Of a stretch of DNA of 64,000 bases, positions 39,679-55,365 are shown piece by piece; position 1 is the first letter of the stretch, and each line of letters opens with the position of its first letter. The position numbers and the translations under genes are program-made. Location of the stretch: positions 2,608,001-2,672,000 of the forward strand of contig NZ_CP059139.1 of the NCBI RefSeq assembly GCF_014109765.1. The letters run 5' to 3'. The notes beneath the pieces are model-generated. The model saw nothing but the letters and a program-made list of their open reading frames with translations. It searched no databases and was not told where the DNA came from. The stretch is from Pseudomonas berkeleyensis. Lineage in GTDB: Bacteria > Pseudomonadota > Gammaproteobacteria > Pseudomonadales > Pseudomonadaceae.

Positions 39679-41343
39679 ATGAGCAAGCCTACCGTCGAAA
39701 AAGCTGCTAACTTCCTGCGTCCCATCGTCCAGGCTGACCTGGACAGCGGCAAGCACGCCAAGATCGTGACCCGCTTTCCGCCGGAGCCCAACGGCTACCT
39801 GCACATCGGCCATGCCAAGAGCATCTGCCTGAACTTCGGCCTGGCCGAAGAGTTCGGTGGCCAGTGCAACCTGCGTTTCGACGACACCAACCCGGCCAAG
39901 GAAGACCAGGAATACATCGACGCGATCAAGGCCGATGTCGAGTGGCTGGGCTTCAAGTGGGCCGGCGAGGAGCGCTACGCCTCCAATTATTTCGACCAAC
40001 TGCACGCCTGGGCCATCGAGCTGATCAAGGCGGGCAAAGCCTTCGTCTGCGACCTCAATGCCGAAGAAATGCGCGAGTATCGCGGCAACCTGACCGAGCC
40101 GGGCAAGAACAGCCCGTTCCGTGAGCGCAGTGTCGAAGAGAATCTCGACCTGTTCGCCCGCATGAAGGCCGGCGAGTTCCCCGATGGCGCCCGTTCGCTG
40201 CGCGCCAAGATCGACATGGCCTCACCGAACATCAATCTGCGCGACCCGATCCTCTACCGCATCCGCCACGCCCATCACCACCAGACCGGTGACAAGTGGT
40301 GCATCTACCCGAGCTACGACTTCACTCACGGCCAGTCGGACGCCATCGAGGGTATCACCCATTCCATCTGCACCCTGGAGTTCGAGGATCATCGCCCGCT
40401 GTACGAGTGGTTCCTGGAGAATCTGCCGGTGCCTGCGCAGCCGCGCCAGTACGAATTCGCCCGCCTGAACCTGAACTACACCATCACCAGCAAGCGCAAG
40501 CTCAAGCAACTGGTCGATGAAGGTCACGTCAATGGTTGGGACGACCCGCGCATGTCGACGCTGTCCGGCTACCGCCGTCGCGGCTACACGCCGGCTTCGA
40601 TCCGCGCCTTCTGCGACATGATCGGCGTCAACCGCGCCGGCGGCCTGGTGGATATCGGCATGCTCGAGTTCGCCATCCGCGATGATCTGGACGCCAATGC
40701 CGCGCGCGCCATGTGCGTGCTCAAGCCGCTGAAAGTGGTGATCACCAATTATCCGCAAGGCCAGGTCGAGAACCTGGAGCTGGCGCGTCATCCCAAGCAG
40801 GACATGGGCGTTCGCGTGCTGCCGTTCTCCCGCGAGATTTACATCGACGCCAGTGATTTCGAGGAAACCCCGCCGGATGGCTTCAAGCGCCTGATCCCGG
40901 GTGGCGAAGTACGTCTGCGTGGCAGCTACGTGATTCGCGCCGATGAAGCCATCAAGGACGCTGCTGGCAATATCGTCGAACTGCGCTGCAGCTATGACGA
41001 GAATACCCTGGGCAAGAACCCCGAAGGGCGCAAGGTCAAGGGCGTGATCCACTGGGTGCCGGCCGCCGAGAGCGTCGAGTGCGAAGTACGCCTATACGAT
41101 CGCCTGTTCCGCTCGGCCAATCCTGAGAAGAGCGAAGAGGGCGGCAGCTTCCTCGACAACATCAATCCCGAGTCGCTGGTGGTGCTCACCGGCTGCCGCG
41201 CTGAGCCATCCCTGGCCAAGGCCAGCGCTGACGACCGCTTCCAGTTCGAGCGTGAAGGCTACTTCTGCCTGGACAAGGATTCGCAGCCTGGTAAGCCGGT
41301 GTTCAACCGTACCGTCACGCTGCGCGATTCGTGGGGTCAGTAA
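39679..41343 (+). CDS. glnS: Glutaminyl-tRNA synthetase
   Basis: This 554-residue class I synthetase charges tRNA-Gln. The HIGH motif is in [12 protein letters not shown] near residue 38, and the KMSKS counterpart is [10 protein letters not shown] near 270. The C-terminal beta-barrel anticodon domain follows. Its stop codon overlaps the cysS start (TAATG), indicating translational coupling of two synthetases. Confidence 0.97.
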   Translation: MSKPTVEKAANFLRPIVQADLDSGKHAKIVTRFPPEPNGYLHIGHAKSICLNFGLAEEFGGQCNLRFDDTNPAKEDQEYIDAIKADVEWLGFKWAGEERYASNYFDQLHAWAIELIKAGKAFVCDLNAEEMREYRGNLTEPGKNSPFRERSVEENLDLFARMKAGEFPDGARSLRAKIDMASPNINLRDPILYRIRHAHHHQTGDKWCIYPSYDFTHGQSDAIEGITHSICTLEFEDHRPLYEWFLENLPVPAQPRQYEFARLNLNYTITSKRKLKQLVDEGHVNGWDDPRMSTLSGYRRRGYTPASIRAFCDMIGVNRAGGLVDIGMLEFAIRDDLDANAARAMCVLKPLKVVITNYPQGQVENLELARHPKQDMGVRVLPFSREIYIDASDFEETPPDGFKRLIPGGEVRLRGSYVIRADEAIKDAAGNIVELRCSYDENTLGKNPEGRKVKGVIHWVPAAESVECEVRLYDRLFRSANPEKSEEGGSFLDNINPESLVVLTGCRAEPSLAKASADDRFQFEREGYFCLDKDSQPGKPVFNRTVTLRDSWGQ

Positions 41344-42728
41344 TGGCACTGTCGATCTACAACACGCTCAGCAAGGTCAAGGAACCGTTCAAGCCGCTGA
41401 TCGGTAACAGCGTGCGCATGTACGTGTGCGGCATGACCGTTTATGACTTCTGCCATATCGGTCACGCCCGGGTAATGGTTGCCTTTGACGTGGTCACCCG
41501 CTGGCTGCGTCAGCGCGGCTATGACGTGACCTACGTGCGCAATATCACTGACATCGACGACAAGATCATCAAGCGCGCCAATGAGAACGGCGAGCCGTTC
41601 GAGGCGCTGGTCGAGCGCATGATCGCGGCGATGCATGAGGATGAGGCGCGCCTGTCCGTGCTGCGCCCGGACATCGAGCCGCGTGCCACCGGCCATATCG
41701 CCGGCATGCACCAGATGATCCAGACCCTGATCGACAAGGGCTATGCCTATGCGCCGGGTAATGGCGACGTGTACTACCGCGTCGGCAAGTTCGTTGGCTA
41801 CGGCAAGCTGTCGCGCAAGAAGATCGAAGACCTGAAGATCGGTGCGCGCATCGAGGTCGACGAGGCCAAGGAAGACCCGCTGGACTTCGTCCTGTGGAAG
41901 GGCGTCAAACCGGGCGAGCCGAGCTGGGAGTCGCCTTGGGGCGCAGGGCGCCCGGGCTGGCATATCGAGTGCTCGGTGATGTCCACCTGCTGCCTCGGTG
42001 AGACCTTCGACATTCATGGCGGCGGCCCGGATCTGGTGTTCCCGCACCACGAGAACGAGATCGCACAGAGCGAGGCGGCCACTGGTAAGCAGTACGCCAA
42101 TGCCTGGATGCACGCCGGCGCCGTGCGCGTGGATGGCGAGAAGATGTCCAAGAGCCTGGGCAACTTCTTCACCATTCGTGAGGTGCTGGAGAAGTACCAC
42201 CCGGAGGTGGTGCGCTACCTGCTGGTATCCAGCCACTACCGCAGCCCGATCAACTATTCGGAAGAGAGCCTCAAGGAAGCCAAGGGCGCCCTGGAGCGCT
42301 TCTACAACGGCCTCAAAGGCCTGCCGGAAGCCACGCCTGTTGGCGGCGAGGCGTTCGTCGAGCGTTTCGGCGCGGCGATGGACGACGACTTCAACTCGCC
42401 GGAAGCCTGCGCGGTGCTGTTCGAGATGATTCGTGAGGTCAACCGCCTGCGTGAGTCGGACGTGCAGGCCGCTGCCGGCCTGGCTGCCCAGCTCAAGCAA
42501 CTGGCCAGCGTGCTCGGCGTGCTGCAACTGGAGCCGGAAGCCTTCCTTCAGGCGGGCGCTGCCGGCAAGGTTGATGCCGCGGAGGTCGATGCGCTGATCG
42601 CCGCACGCCTGCAGGCTCGTGCCGACAAGAACTGGGCGGAAAGTGACCGTATCCGCGACCAGCTCACTGCGATGGGCGTGGTGCTGGAAGACGGTAAGGG
42701 CGGCACCACCTGGCGTCTAGCCGAGTAA
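41343..42728 (+). CDS. cysS: Cysteinyl-tRNA synthetase
   Basis: This 461-residue class I synthetase has the zinc-site Cys in [16 protein letters not shown], including HIGH, near residue 30. The KMSKSLGN loop is near 268. ATG at 41343 overlaps the glnS stop and gives the standard [16 protein letters not shown] start. A strong terminator follows the stop. Confidence 0.97.
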   Translation: MALSIYNTLSKVKEPFKPLIGNSVRMYVCGMTVYDFCHIGHARVMVAFDVVTRWLRQRGYDVTYVRNITDIDDKIIKRANENGEPFEALVERMIAAMHEDEARLSVLRPDIEPRATGHIAGMHQMIQTLIDKGYAYAPGNGDVYYRVGKFVGYGKLSRKKIEDLKIGARIEVDEAKEDPLDFVLWKGVKPGEPSWESPWGAGRPGWHIECSVMSTCCLGETFDIHGGGPDLVFPHHENEIAQSEAATGKQYANAWMHAGAVRVDGEKMSKSLGNFFTIREVLEKYHPEVVRYLLVSSHYRSPINYSEESLKEAKGALERFYNGLKGLPEATPVGGEAFVERFGAAMDDDFNSPEACAVLFEMIREVNRLRESDVQAAAGLAAQLKQLASVLGVLQLEPEAFLQAGAAGKVDAAEVDALIAARLQARADKNWAESDRIRDQLTAMGVVLEDGKGGTTWRLAE

Positions 42729-42741
42729 GTGCTGCGCTGAA

Positions 42742-42773
42742 CGACAAAGGCCGCTGGATAGCGGCCTTTGTCG
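42742..42773. terminator. Intrinsic terminator after cysS
   Basis: A 13-bp perfect stem CGACAAAGGCCGC / GCGGCCTTTGTCG with a six-base loop and a following TTT, between convergent cysS and the LysR gene. Confidence 0.85.
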
Positions 42774-42788
42774 TTTCTGGGAGGGCTG

Positions 42789-43721
42789 CTAGCGGCGTTG
42801 GCGAGCGTCGAAACGCTCCACCCAGCGGTGTTCACGAAATCGCTCGACGATGAAGTCGATGAATACTCGGGTCTTGGCCGGCAGCAGCTTCTGCGCGCTG
42901 AAGTACAGGCTCAGGCTGCCGGTGTCGACGTACCAGTCCGGTAATACCCGCTGCAGGCTGTCGCGTTGCAGATAGGGCAGCGCGTGGACGGTGCTGACCA
43001 GGGTGATGCCAAGGCCTTGCAGAGCGGCATGGCAAGCCGCATCGGGATCGTTCATGGTCATGCGCTGCTTCAGTTCGAGGGTGGCTTGTTGGTCGTCACG
43101 CGTACGCAGTGGCCAAGTGCGCACGCGACCCGTCTGCGGCGAGCGGATGAGAATGCCGTCATGCTGCGTCAGATCCTCCGGTCGCGCGATGGGCGCGTGT
43201 TTGGCGAGATAGGCCGGAGCTGCCAGCAGCACCCGGTGGGCAGGCGCCAGTTGCCGGGCAATCGCACCGGGAGGCAATTCGAAGCCGCCGCCGATGGCCG
43301 CGTCGAAGCCTTCACCAATGAGGTCTACGGCACGGTTGTCGAAGTGCCAGTCCGGGGTGATCGCCGGGTAGCGTGTGAGGAAATCGCTCAGGTGCGGCAG
43401 GATGTAGTCGCGGCCGAAGGCCATACCCATGCTCACCTTCAACGTACCCGCAGGTTGCCCCTGGCTGCTCGCCAGGTTCGCCACCGCGCCCTGAATGCTC
43501 GCCAGGCCGCCGCTTACTTCCGCCAGAAAGCGTTCGCCGGCTTCGGTCAAGGTCAGCCGGCGCGTACTGCGCAGGAACAGGCGTACGCCGAGGTTGGACT
43601 CCAGGCGTGCGACGTTCTTGCCAACGGCTGCCGGGGTCAGGCCCAAGCGCCGCGCGGCTTCGGCGAAGCTGCCTGCCTCGGCGGTGCGGACGAAGCACTC
43701 GATGCTGCTGAGGGTTTCCAT
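42789..43721 (-). CDS. LysR-family transcriptional regulator
   Basis: A 310-residue regulator with an N-terminal winged HTH (LSSIECFVRTAEAGSFAEAA, then LGLTPAAVGKNVARLE) and a C-terminal effector domain. It is divergent from an SDR oxidoreductase gene with 120 bases between them, a classical arrangement in which the regulator controls the neighbour. ATG at 43721 is chosen as METLSSIEC, the usual LysR start; another ATG six codons upstream is possible. Confidence 0.9.
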   Translation of the reverse strand: METLSSIECFVRTAEAGSFAEAARRLGLTPAAVGKNVARLESNLGVRLFLRSTRRLTLTEAGERFLAEVSGGLASIQGAVANLASSQGQPAGTLKVSMGMAFGRDYILPHLSDFLTRYPAITPDWHFDNRAVDLIGEGFDAAIGGGFELPPGAIARQLAPAHRVLLAAPAYLAKHAPIARPEDLTQHDGILIRSPQTGRVRTWPLRTRDDQQATLELKQRMTMNDPDAACHAALQGLGITLVSTVHALPYLQRDSLQRVLPDWYVDTGSLSLYFSAQKLLPAKTRVFIDFIVERFREHRWVERFDARQRR

Positions 43722-43841
43722 GGGCACTCCATAAACCATTGGTATCGACTGAAGATAGCAATTGCCAGCTTATCGGTTTTGAATGCCGAGTGAATACTGA
43801 GGGCGTGTTCCATTCAACCCCTCAGTTTCAGGAGATTTCCC

Positions 43842-44591
43842 ATGAGCACTCAGAAAACCCTCGAAAACAAGGTCGCCTTCATTCAGGGTGGCTCCCGCGG
43901 CATCGGTGCCGCCATTGCCCAGCGCCTGGCAAAAGAAGGTGCTGCCGTTGCACTGACCTACGTTTCATCGGCTACAGGCGCCCTCGATGTGGTGCGTGCA
44001 ATCGAAGCCGGCGGCGGCCGCGCTATCGCCATCCAGGCCGACAGCCGTGACGAGCAGGCTATTCGCGCTGCCATCCGCCACACGCAGGAGAGTTTCGGGC
44101 GCCTCGATATCCTGGTGAACAACGCCGGTGTGCTGGCGGTAGCGCCGATCGATGAATTCAGCATCGAGGATCTGGATCGCACCCTGGATGTCAACGTGCG
44201 CAGCGTGGTGATCGCCAGCCAGGAAGCAGCGCGGCTGATGGGTGAGGGCGGTCGCATCATCACCATCGGCAGCACCAACGCCGAGCGCATGCCGTTCGCC
44301 GGTGGTTCGGTCTATGCGCTGAGCAAGGCGGCGGTAGCTGGTTTCACCAAGGGCCTGGCGCGTGACCTGGGGCCGCGTGACATCACCGTCAACAATGTGC
44401 AACCGGGCCCGGTGGATACCGACATGAACCCGGATCAGGGGGATTTCGCCGAGTCGCTGAAGCAGACCATGGCCCTGCCGCGCTACGGCAAGGCCGAGGA
44501 AATCGCCAGTTTCGTCGCCTATCTGGCTGGCCCGGAGGCGGCGTATATCACCGGTGCCAACCTGACCATCGATGGTGGCTTCTCGGCCTGA
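43842..44591 (+). CDS. SDR-family 3-oxoacyl reductase-like oxidoreductase
   Basis: This 249-residue classical short-chain dehydrogenase has the cofactor motif GGSRGIGAAIAQRLA near residue 17, NNAGVLA near 93, and the catalytic Ser-Tyr-Lys in ITIGSTNA and YALSKAA (near 160). The Ser at the end of the first strand motif and nearby residues favour NADP(H). The substrate is unknown. It is divergent from the LysR gene, its likely regulator. Confidence 0.93.
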   Translation: MSTQKTLENKVAFIQGGSRGIGAAIAQRLAKEGAAVALTYVSSATGALDVVRAIEAGGGRAIAIQADSRDEQAIRAAIRHTQESFGRLDILVNNAGVLAVAPIDEFSIEDLDRTLDVNVRSVVIASQEAARLMGEGGRIITIGSTNAERMPFAGGSVYALSKAAVAGFTKGLARDLGPRDITVNNVQPGPVDTDMNPDQGDFAESLKQTMALPRYGKAEEIASFVAYLAGPEAAYITGANLTIDGGFSA

Positions 44592-44611
44592 CGAAGTCGG
44601 CAGGGCTGTCA

Positions 44612-44632
44612 GTAGGGTGCGCTGTGCGCACC
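44612..44632. repeat. Single REP unit (GTAGGGTGCGC family)
   Basis: One 21-base unit of the same family as the pairs at 25915 and 36362, here without an inverted partner. It lies between the SDR and beta-lactamase genes. Confidence 0.65.
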
Positions 44633-44669
44633 GATGCTGCCCGCGCTCACGTGCGTTGCCGGGATTAGG

Positions 44670-45818
<1,149 letters not shown>

Positions 45819-46256
45819 TCAGTTCATCGGGGGCAGTCGGCGGGGAACCGAGGTCTTCTTGACGATGGCGGTATTGGTTTCGGCGTAGCCGTTGATGCGG
45901 TCGAGCACTTCGTCCAGCTGTTCCATGGAGCGTACGTGCAGGCGAGCGACGAAGCAGTCCTCGCCAGTGACCTTGTCGCACTCGGTGAACTCCGGCGTGG
46001 CCTGAAGCAATCGCTCCACCTCGTGCAGCTTGCCGGGCAGTGGTCGCACGCGAACGATGGCCTGCAACTGATAGCCAAAATGACGTGGATCGATCTCCAC
46101 CGTATAGCCCTTGAGCACGCCGCGTTCCTCCAGGCGGCGCAAGCGCTCGGCCACGCTGGGGGAGGAAAGGCCACTGATCTGCGCCAGGGCTTTGAGCGAA
46201 CGTCGCGAATCTTCCATCAGTGCGGCGATCAGGGTCTGGTCGATTTCATCGGTCAT
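45819..46256 (-). CDS. Lrp/AsnC-family transcriptional regulator
   Basis: A 145-residue regulator with an N-terminal HTH (LKALAQISGLSSPSVAERLRRLEE) and a C-terminal RAM ligand domain (AIVRVRPLPGKLHEVERLLQ). ATG at 46256 gives the standard MTDEIDQTLIAAL start; upstream in-frame codons are not conserved. It is divergent from an EamA exporter, a frequent pairing for amino-acid efflux, and sits 12 bases before ampC. Confidence 0.93.
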   Translation of the reverse strand: MTDEIDQTLIAALMEDSRRSLKALAQISGLSSPSVAERLRRLEERGVLKGYTVEIDPRHFGYQLQAIVRVRPLPGKLHEVERLLQATPEFTECDKVTGEDCFVARLHVRSMEQLDEVLDRINGYAETNTAIVKKTSVPRRLPPMN

Positions 46257-46390
46257 TGCAGGTCTCGTTAGGGAAAAGCTGGAATCTGCCATCGTAAAAA
46301 AGGTGAGAGCCGGATTCTGCCTCAGATTCTCCATGGTGAGGGAAGTTGCACCTTCGGATAATCATTGCCTCACTTGAGGAGGCTCTACTG

Positions 46391-47276
46391 ATGGACAACA
46401 ACCTCAAACGCGGCTCGCTGGAAATGGTCGCCGCCATGTTGATTTCCGGCACTATCGGCTGGTTCGTGCTGGTGTCCGGCCAGGCCGTGGTGGATGTAGT
46501 GTTCTGGCGCTGCCTGATCGGCGGCGGCATGCTGCTATTGGTCTGCGCCGCGTTGGGCCTGCTGCGCGCCGAGTTGCTGGGACGACGAGTATTACTGCTG
46601 GCCGTGCTCAGCGGCGTGGCCATCGTCGGCAACTGGCTGCTGTTGTTCGCCTCCTATGCGCAGGCCTCCATCGCCGTCAGTACCGTGGTGTACAACGTCC
46701 AGCCATTCATACTGGTGGGCTTGGCGGCGCTGTTTCTTGGCGAGCGGATCACCTTGCACAAGCTTGGTTGGCTGGCATTGGCCTTCATCGGCATGCTGGC
46801 GATCGTCAGTGCACATGGTCAGGGCGCGGTGGCCGGTGGCAACTACCTGTTGGGTATCGCCCTGGCGCTGGCTGCGGCGCTGCTCTATGCGGCTGCAGCA
46901 CTGATCGTCAAACGTCTCAGCGGTACGCCGCCGCACCTGATTGCCTTGATCCAGTTGCTAACGGGTGTGCTGATGCTGGCGCCGTTGATGGGGTGGCAGT
47001 TACCCCTGGGTGATGTCGCCTGGGCCAGCCTGGCGACGCTGGGCATCGTGCACACGGGATTGATGTACATGCTGCTGTATGGCGCGATCCAGAAGTTGCC
47101 GACCGCGCTGACCGGTGCGCTGTCGTTCATCTACCCGGTCGCGGCGATCCTGGTCGACTGGCTGGCCTTCGATCATTGGTTGAGTGCACTGCAGTGGCTC
47201 GGTGTGGCGGCCATCCTGTTGGCGGCAGCGGGCATGCAGCAGGGCTGGCGACTGGGAATCAGGGCGAGACGCCCTG

Positions 47277-47287
<11 letters not shown>
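46391..47287 (+). CDS. EamA/DMT-family exporter
   Basis: This 298-residue inner-membrane protein has ten predicted helices in two EamA repeats (first LISGTIGWFVLVSGQAVVDV, second LGIALALAAALLYAAAALIV). Such proteins usually export amino acids or metabolites. ATG at 46391 follows GAGGAGG at good spacing, so a TTG start 15 codons upstream is rejected. It is divergent from the Lrp regulator. Its last 11 bases overlap the end of the convergent activator gene. Confidence 0.92.
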
Positions 47288-49106
<1,819 letters not shown>

Positions 49107-49158
49107 TGGCGGTCTCTTCTTGTTGGTTCGCGATCTGCGCCGCGATCGATCCAGTTTC

Positions 49159-49227
49159 GTTCAAGACTGTTCAAAGTCAACGAACGAATTGTTCAGTTGT
49201 TCACATTCGACTGTTCAAAAGTGTTCA
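49159..49227. promoter_or_regulatory. Array of six GTTCA motifs (likely activator sites)
   Basis: GTTCA occurs at 49159, 49169, 49191, 49199, 49213 and 49223. Two pairs have the same 10-base spacing (GTTCAAGACTGTTCA and GTTCAAAAGTGTTCA). The array lies 84-176 bases upstream of the sigma-54 element start of transcription, as expected for an upstream activating sequence. Confidence 0.7.
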
Positions 49228-49303
49228 GTGGAAAACTGGCTGCGCGCTGCTCGTTGGCAGACTTTTCAACTCTTATCAAAGAGATGCGTTAGGTTTTGGG
49301 GGG

Positions 49304-49320
49304 CTGGCACGCTTGTCGCT
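49304..49320 (+). promoter_or_regulatory. Sigma-54 promoter of the glycerol-type ABC operon
   Basis: CTGGCACGCTTGTCGCT has a perfect -24 half (TGGCACG), a one-mismatch -12 half (TCGC for TTGC) and 10 bases between GG and GC. Transcription is expected near 49331, 35 bases before the ATG. Confidence 0.8.
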
Positions 49321-49365
49321 ATCGATGTTCGCAATCGAATGGCACGACAAGAAAAAGGACAGGCC

Positions 49366-50459
<1,094 letters not shown>

Positions 50460-50460
<1 letters not shown>

Positions 50461-51553
50461 TGGCCGAGATTCGCTTGCACAACCTCGCGCACAGCTACAG
50501 CGGCGTGCCGAAGGCGCCGGAAGACTACGCGATCCGCGAGATGAACCACGTCTGGCAGCAGGGCGGCGCCTATGCGCTGCTGGGACCGTCTGGCTGCGGT
50601 AAGTCCACCTTGCTCAACATCATCTCCGGCCTGCTCAGCCCATCCCAGGGCGAGGTGCAGTTCGACGGCAAGGCGGTCAACACGCTGTCGCCGCAAGAGC
50701 GCAACATCGCCCAGGTTTTCCAGTTTCCGGTGGTCTACGACACCATGACGGTGTTCGACAACCTGGCCTTCCCGTTGCGCAACCAGGGCATGGATGAAGC
50801 ACGGGTAATGAGCAAGGTGCACGAGATCGCCGAGGTGCTGGAGCTGCATCCGCTGCTGCACAAGAAAGCGCGCAACCTCACCGCCGACGAGAAGCAGAAA
50901 GTCTCCATGGGTCGTGGCCTGGTGCGTGACGACGTCTCGGCGATTCTCTTCGACGAACCGCTGACGGTGATCGACCCGCACCTGAAATGGAAGCTGCGGC
51001 GCAAGCTCAAGCAGATCCATGAGCAGTTCAACATCACCATGGTCTACGTCACCCACGACCAGTTGGAGGCCTCCACCTTCGCCGACAAGATCGCGGTGAT
51101 GTATGGCGGCCAGATCGTCCAGTTCGGTACCCCGCGCGAGCTGTTCGAGCGCCCCGGACACACTTTCGTCGGCTATTTCATCGGCAGTCCCGGGATGAAC
51201 CTGATCGACGTGCAGTGCTGCGAGGGCGGGGTGCGCTTCGCGGGCACCCAGCTACCACTCTCCGATGCGCTCAATCGGCGTCTCGCCGAACTGGACGGCA
51301 AGCGTCTGCAGGTGGGTATCCGCCCCGAGTTCGTGCACATCTGGGATGGCGCTTATGAAGACGCGCTGTGCGGCCAGGTGCTGCACGTCGAGGATCTCGG
51401 TACCTACAAGATCCTTACCTTCGACCTCGATGGCCAGGTGCTCAAGGCGCGTTTGCAGGAAGACCAGCCAGTGCCGCGCGAGCAGGTGTACCTGAGCTTT
51501 CCGGCGCAGTGGCTGATGCTCTATGCCGACGACTACCTGGTGGAGGTGGCGCC

Positions 51554-51557
<4 letters not shown>
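50460..51557 (+). CDS. glpT: ABC transporter ATP-binding protein, GlpT-type
   Basis: The second 365-residue MalK-type ATPase of the importer. Walker A GPSGCGKST (residues 42-50), Walker B AILFDEP (near 161) and the H-loop VTHDQLEAS (His199) are intact. The signature is degenerate (LTADEKQK at 140-147 in place of LSGGQ). It should form a heterodimer with the preceding ATPase, giving one intact and one degenerate ATP site. Its start and stop overlap both neighbours, so translation is coupled. Confidence 0.85.
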
Positions 51558-52417
<860 letters not shown>

Positions 52418-52425
52418 GGCCGACC

Positions 52426-53226
<801 letters not shown>

Positions 53227-53238
53227 GGGAGGTTCATC

Positions 53239-53511
53239 ATGAGCTGGATGGCCTGGACTCTGCCGACCGCGCTGTTCTTCGGCTGCATCGCCGTGCTGCT
53301 AGCCGGTATGACCTTGATCGAGCTGCGCTGGCCGTGCGTCGAGCGCAAGGGTTTTCTGCCGATCACCACCACCCGTGGTGATCGGTTGTTCATCGGTCTG
53401 CTCGGCAGCGCCTACCTGCATCTGCTGGTAATCGGCGTGACCGACTGGAGCGTGTGGATAGCGTCGCTGCTATCACTGTTGTGGTTGTGCGCAGTCATGC
53501 GCTGGGGCTGA
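53239..53511 (+). CDS. DUF2160-family small membrane protein
   Basis: A 90-residue protein with three hydrophobic segments (TALFFGCIAVLLAGMTLIEL first). It carries the ELRWPCVERKGFLPI segment of DUF2160, a family found only in glycerol-type glp ABC operons. It starts 12 bases after the permease gene. Its role in the transporter is not known. Confidence 0.83.
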   Translation: MSWMAWTLPTALFFGCIAVLLAGMTLIELRWPCVERKGFLPITTTRGDRLFIGLLGSAYLHLLVIGVTDWSVWIASLLSLLWLCAVMRWG

Positions 53512-53562
53512 GCCGGGCTGCCGCCGGTATGCCTCTCCCCATATCCTGAGATGGAGGTCTCT

Positions 53563-55305
53563 ATGTTCGACAATAACAACAAGACCCGACATAGCATGGC
53601 GTTGGCCGCCTTGCTGGCGTTGTCCGGTTTGAGTGGTGCAGCCTGGGCGGATGCCTATGAAGAGGCCGCGAAGAAATGGATCGCCGATGAGTTCAATCCC
53701 TCGACACTGACGCCGGAGCAACAGCTCGAAGAGCTGAAATGGTTCATCAAGGCTGCCGAGCCGTTTCGTGGCATGAACATCAATGTCGCTTCGGAAACCC
53801 TGACCACTCACGAGTATGAGTCCAAGGTGCTGGCCAAGGCGTTCAGCGAAATCACCGGCATCAAGCTCAAGCATGACCTGATGCAGGAAGGCGATGTAGT
53901 CGAGAAACTGCAGACGCAAATGCAGTCGGGCAAGAACATCTATGACGGCTGGGTCAATGACTCGGATCTGATCGGCACCCACTTCCGCTACGGCAAGGCG
54001 GTCTCGATCACCGACATGATGGCCAATGAAGGTAAGGATTTTACCTCGCCGACTCTCGATCTTGACGACTTCATCGGCCTGTCCTTCACCACCGGACCGG
54101 ACGGCAAGGTTTATCAGTTACCTGATCAGCAGTTCGCCAACCTCTACTGGTTCCGCGCCGACTGGTTCGAGCGCCCGGAGCTGAAGGCCAAGTTCAAGGA
54201 AATCTACGGCTACGAGCTGGGCGTGCCGGTGAACTGGTCAGCCTACGAGGACATTGCTGAATTCTTCTCGGTACACGTCAAAGAGATCGACGGTAAGCGC
54301 GTCTATGGTCACATGGACTACGGCAAGAAAGATCCGTCGCTGGGCTGGCGCTTCACCGATGCCTGGTTCTCCATGGCTGGCGGTGGCGACAAGGGACTGC
54401 CCAATGGTCTACCGGTGGATGAGTGGGGGATTCGCGTCGATGGCTGCCGGCCAGTCGGTTCCAGTGTCGCCCGCGGTGGAGACACCAACGGGCCGGCGGC
54501 GGTATTCGCCACGCAGAAATACGTCGATTGGATGCGTCAGTATGCGCCGCCGGAAGCGCAGGGCATGACCTTCTCCGAGTCCGGCCCGGTGCCGGCGCAA
54601 GGAGCGATTGCTCAGCAGATCTTCTGGTACACCGCCTTCACTGCCGACATGACCAAGCCGGGCTTGCCGGTGGTCAACGACGATGGCACACCGAAATGGC
54701 GCATGGCACCTTCACCTAAGGGGCCGTACTGGGAGGAGGGCATGAAACTCGGTTACCAAGATACCGGCTCCTGGACTTTCCTCAATTCCACTCCAGAGAA
54801 ACAACGCCTGGCCGCTTGGCTCTACGCCCAGTTCGTCACTTCCAAGACCGTGTCGCTTAAGAAAACTCTGGTCGGTCTGACGCCGATCCGCGAGTCGGAC
54901 ATCAACTCGCAGGCCATGACCGACGTGGCGCCCAAACTCGGTGGCCTGGTGGAGTTCTACCGCAGCCCGGCGCGCGTGCAGTGGACGCCGACCGGTACCA
55001 ACGTACCGGACTATCCGCGTCTGGCACAGTTGTGGTGGCAGTTCATTGCCGAGGCCGCCAGCGGCGACAAGACCCCGCAGCAGGCGCTCGATGGCCTGGC
55101 CGCAGCGCAGGACACCATGCTCGGTCGTCTGGAGCGTTCCGGTGTGCTGGGCGAGTGTGGGCCGAAGCTGAACGAGCCGCGTGACCCGCAGTACTGGTTC
55201 GACCAGCCGGGTGCACCGAAGCCCAAGCTGGCTAACGAGAAACCTAAAGGTGAAACCATCGCCTACGACGAGTTGCTCAAGTCTTGGGAGCAGGCGCGCA
55301 ACTGA
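53563..55305 (+). CDS. glpV: Glycerol-type ABC substrate-binding protein, GlpV-like
   Basis: This 580-residue periplasmic binding protein has a signal peptide (MALAALLALSGLSGAAWADA) and a large cluster-B binding fold. It is much longer than ordinary sugar-binding proteins, as is typical of GlpV. ATG at 53563 follows GGAGGTCTCT, the clear ribosome site, which rules out an ATG 12 bases upstream. Glycerol is the likely ligand by family membership, but a related polyol or small alcohol is possible. Confidence 0.85.
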   Translation: MFDNNNKTRHSMALAALLALSGLSGAAWADAYEEAAKKWIADEFNPSTLTPEQQLEELKWFIKAAEPFRGMNINVASETLTTHEYESKVLAKAFSEITGIKLKHDLMQEGDVVEKLQTQMQSGKNIYDGWVNDSDLIGTHFRYGKAVSITDMMANEGKDFTSPTLDLDDFIGLSFTTGPDGKVYQLPDQQFANLYWFRADWFERPELKAKFKEIYGYELGVPVNWSAYEDIAEFFSVHVKEIDGKRVYGHMDYGKKDPSLGWRFTDAWFSMAGGGDKGLPNGLPVDEWGIRVDGCRPVGSSVARGGDTNGPAAVFATQKYVDWMRQYAPPEAQGMTFSESGPVPAQGAIAQQIFWYTAFTADMTKPGLPVVNDDGTPKWRMAPSPKGPYWEEGMKLGYQDTGSWTFLNSTPEKQRLAAWLYAQFVTSKTVSLKKTLVGLTPIRESDINSQAMTDVAPKLGGLVEFYRSPARVQWTPTGTNVPDYPRLAQLWWQFIAEAASGDKTPQQALDGLAAAQDTMLGRLERSGVLGECGPKLNEPRDPQYWFDQPGAPKPKLANEKPKGETIAYDELLKSWEQARN

Positions 55306-55320
55306 TTCAAGTGGCAGAAA

Positions 55321-55351
55321 CGACAACGGCACCCTTGGGTGCCGTTGTTCG
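55321..55351. terminator. Intrinsic terminator of the glp operon
   Basis: A 12-bp stem ACAACGGCACCC / GGGTGCCGTTGT with a two-base loop lies between the convergent glpV and folD genes and can serve both. Confidence 0.8.
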
Positions 55352-55365
55352 TTGTGCAGCGCTGC

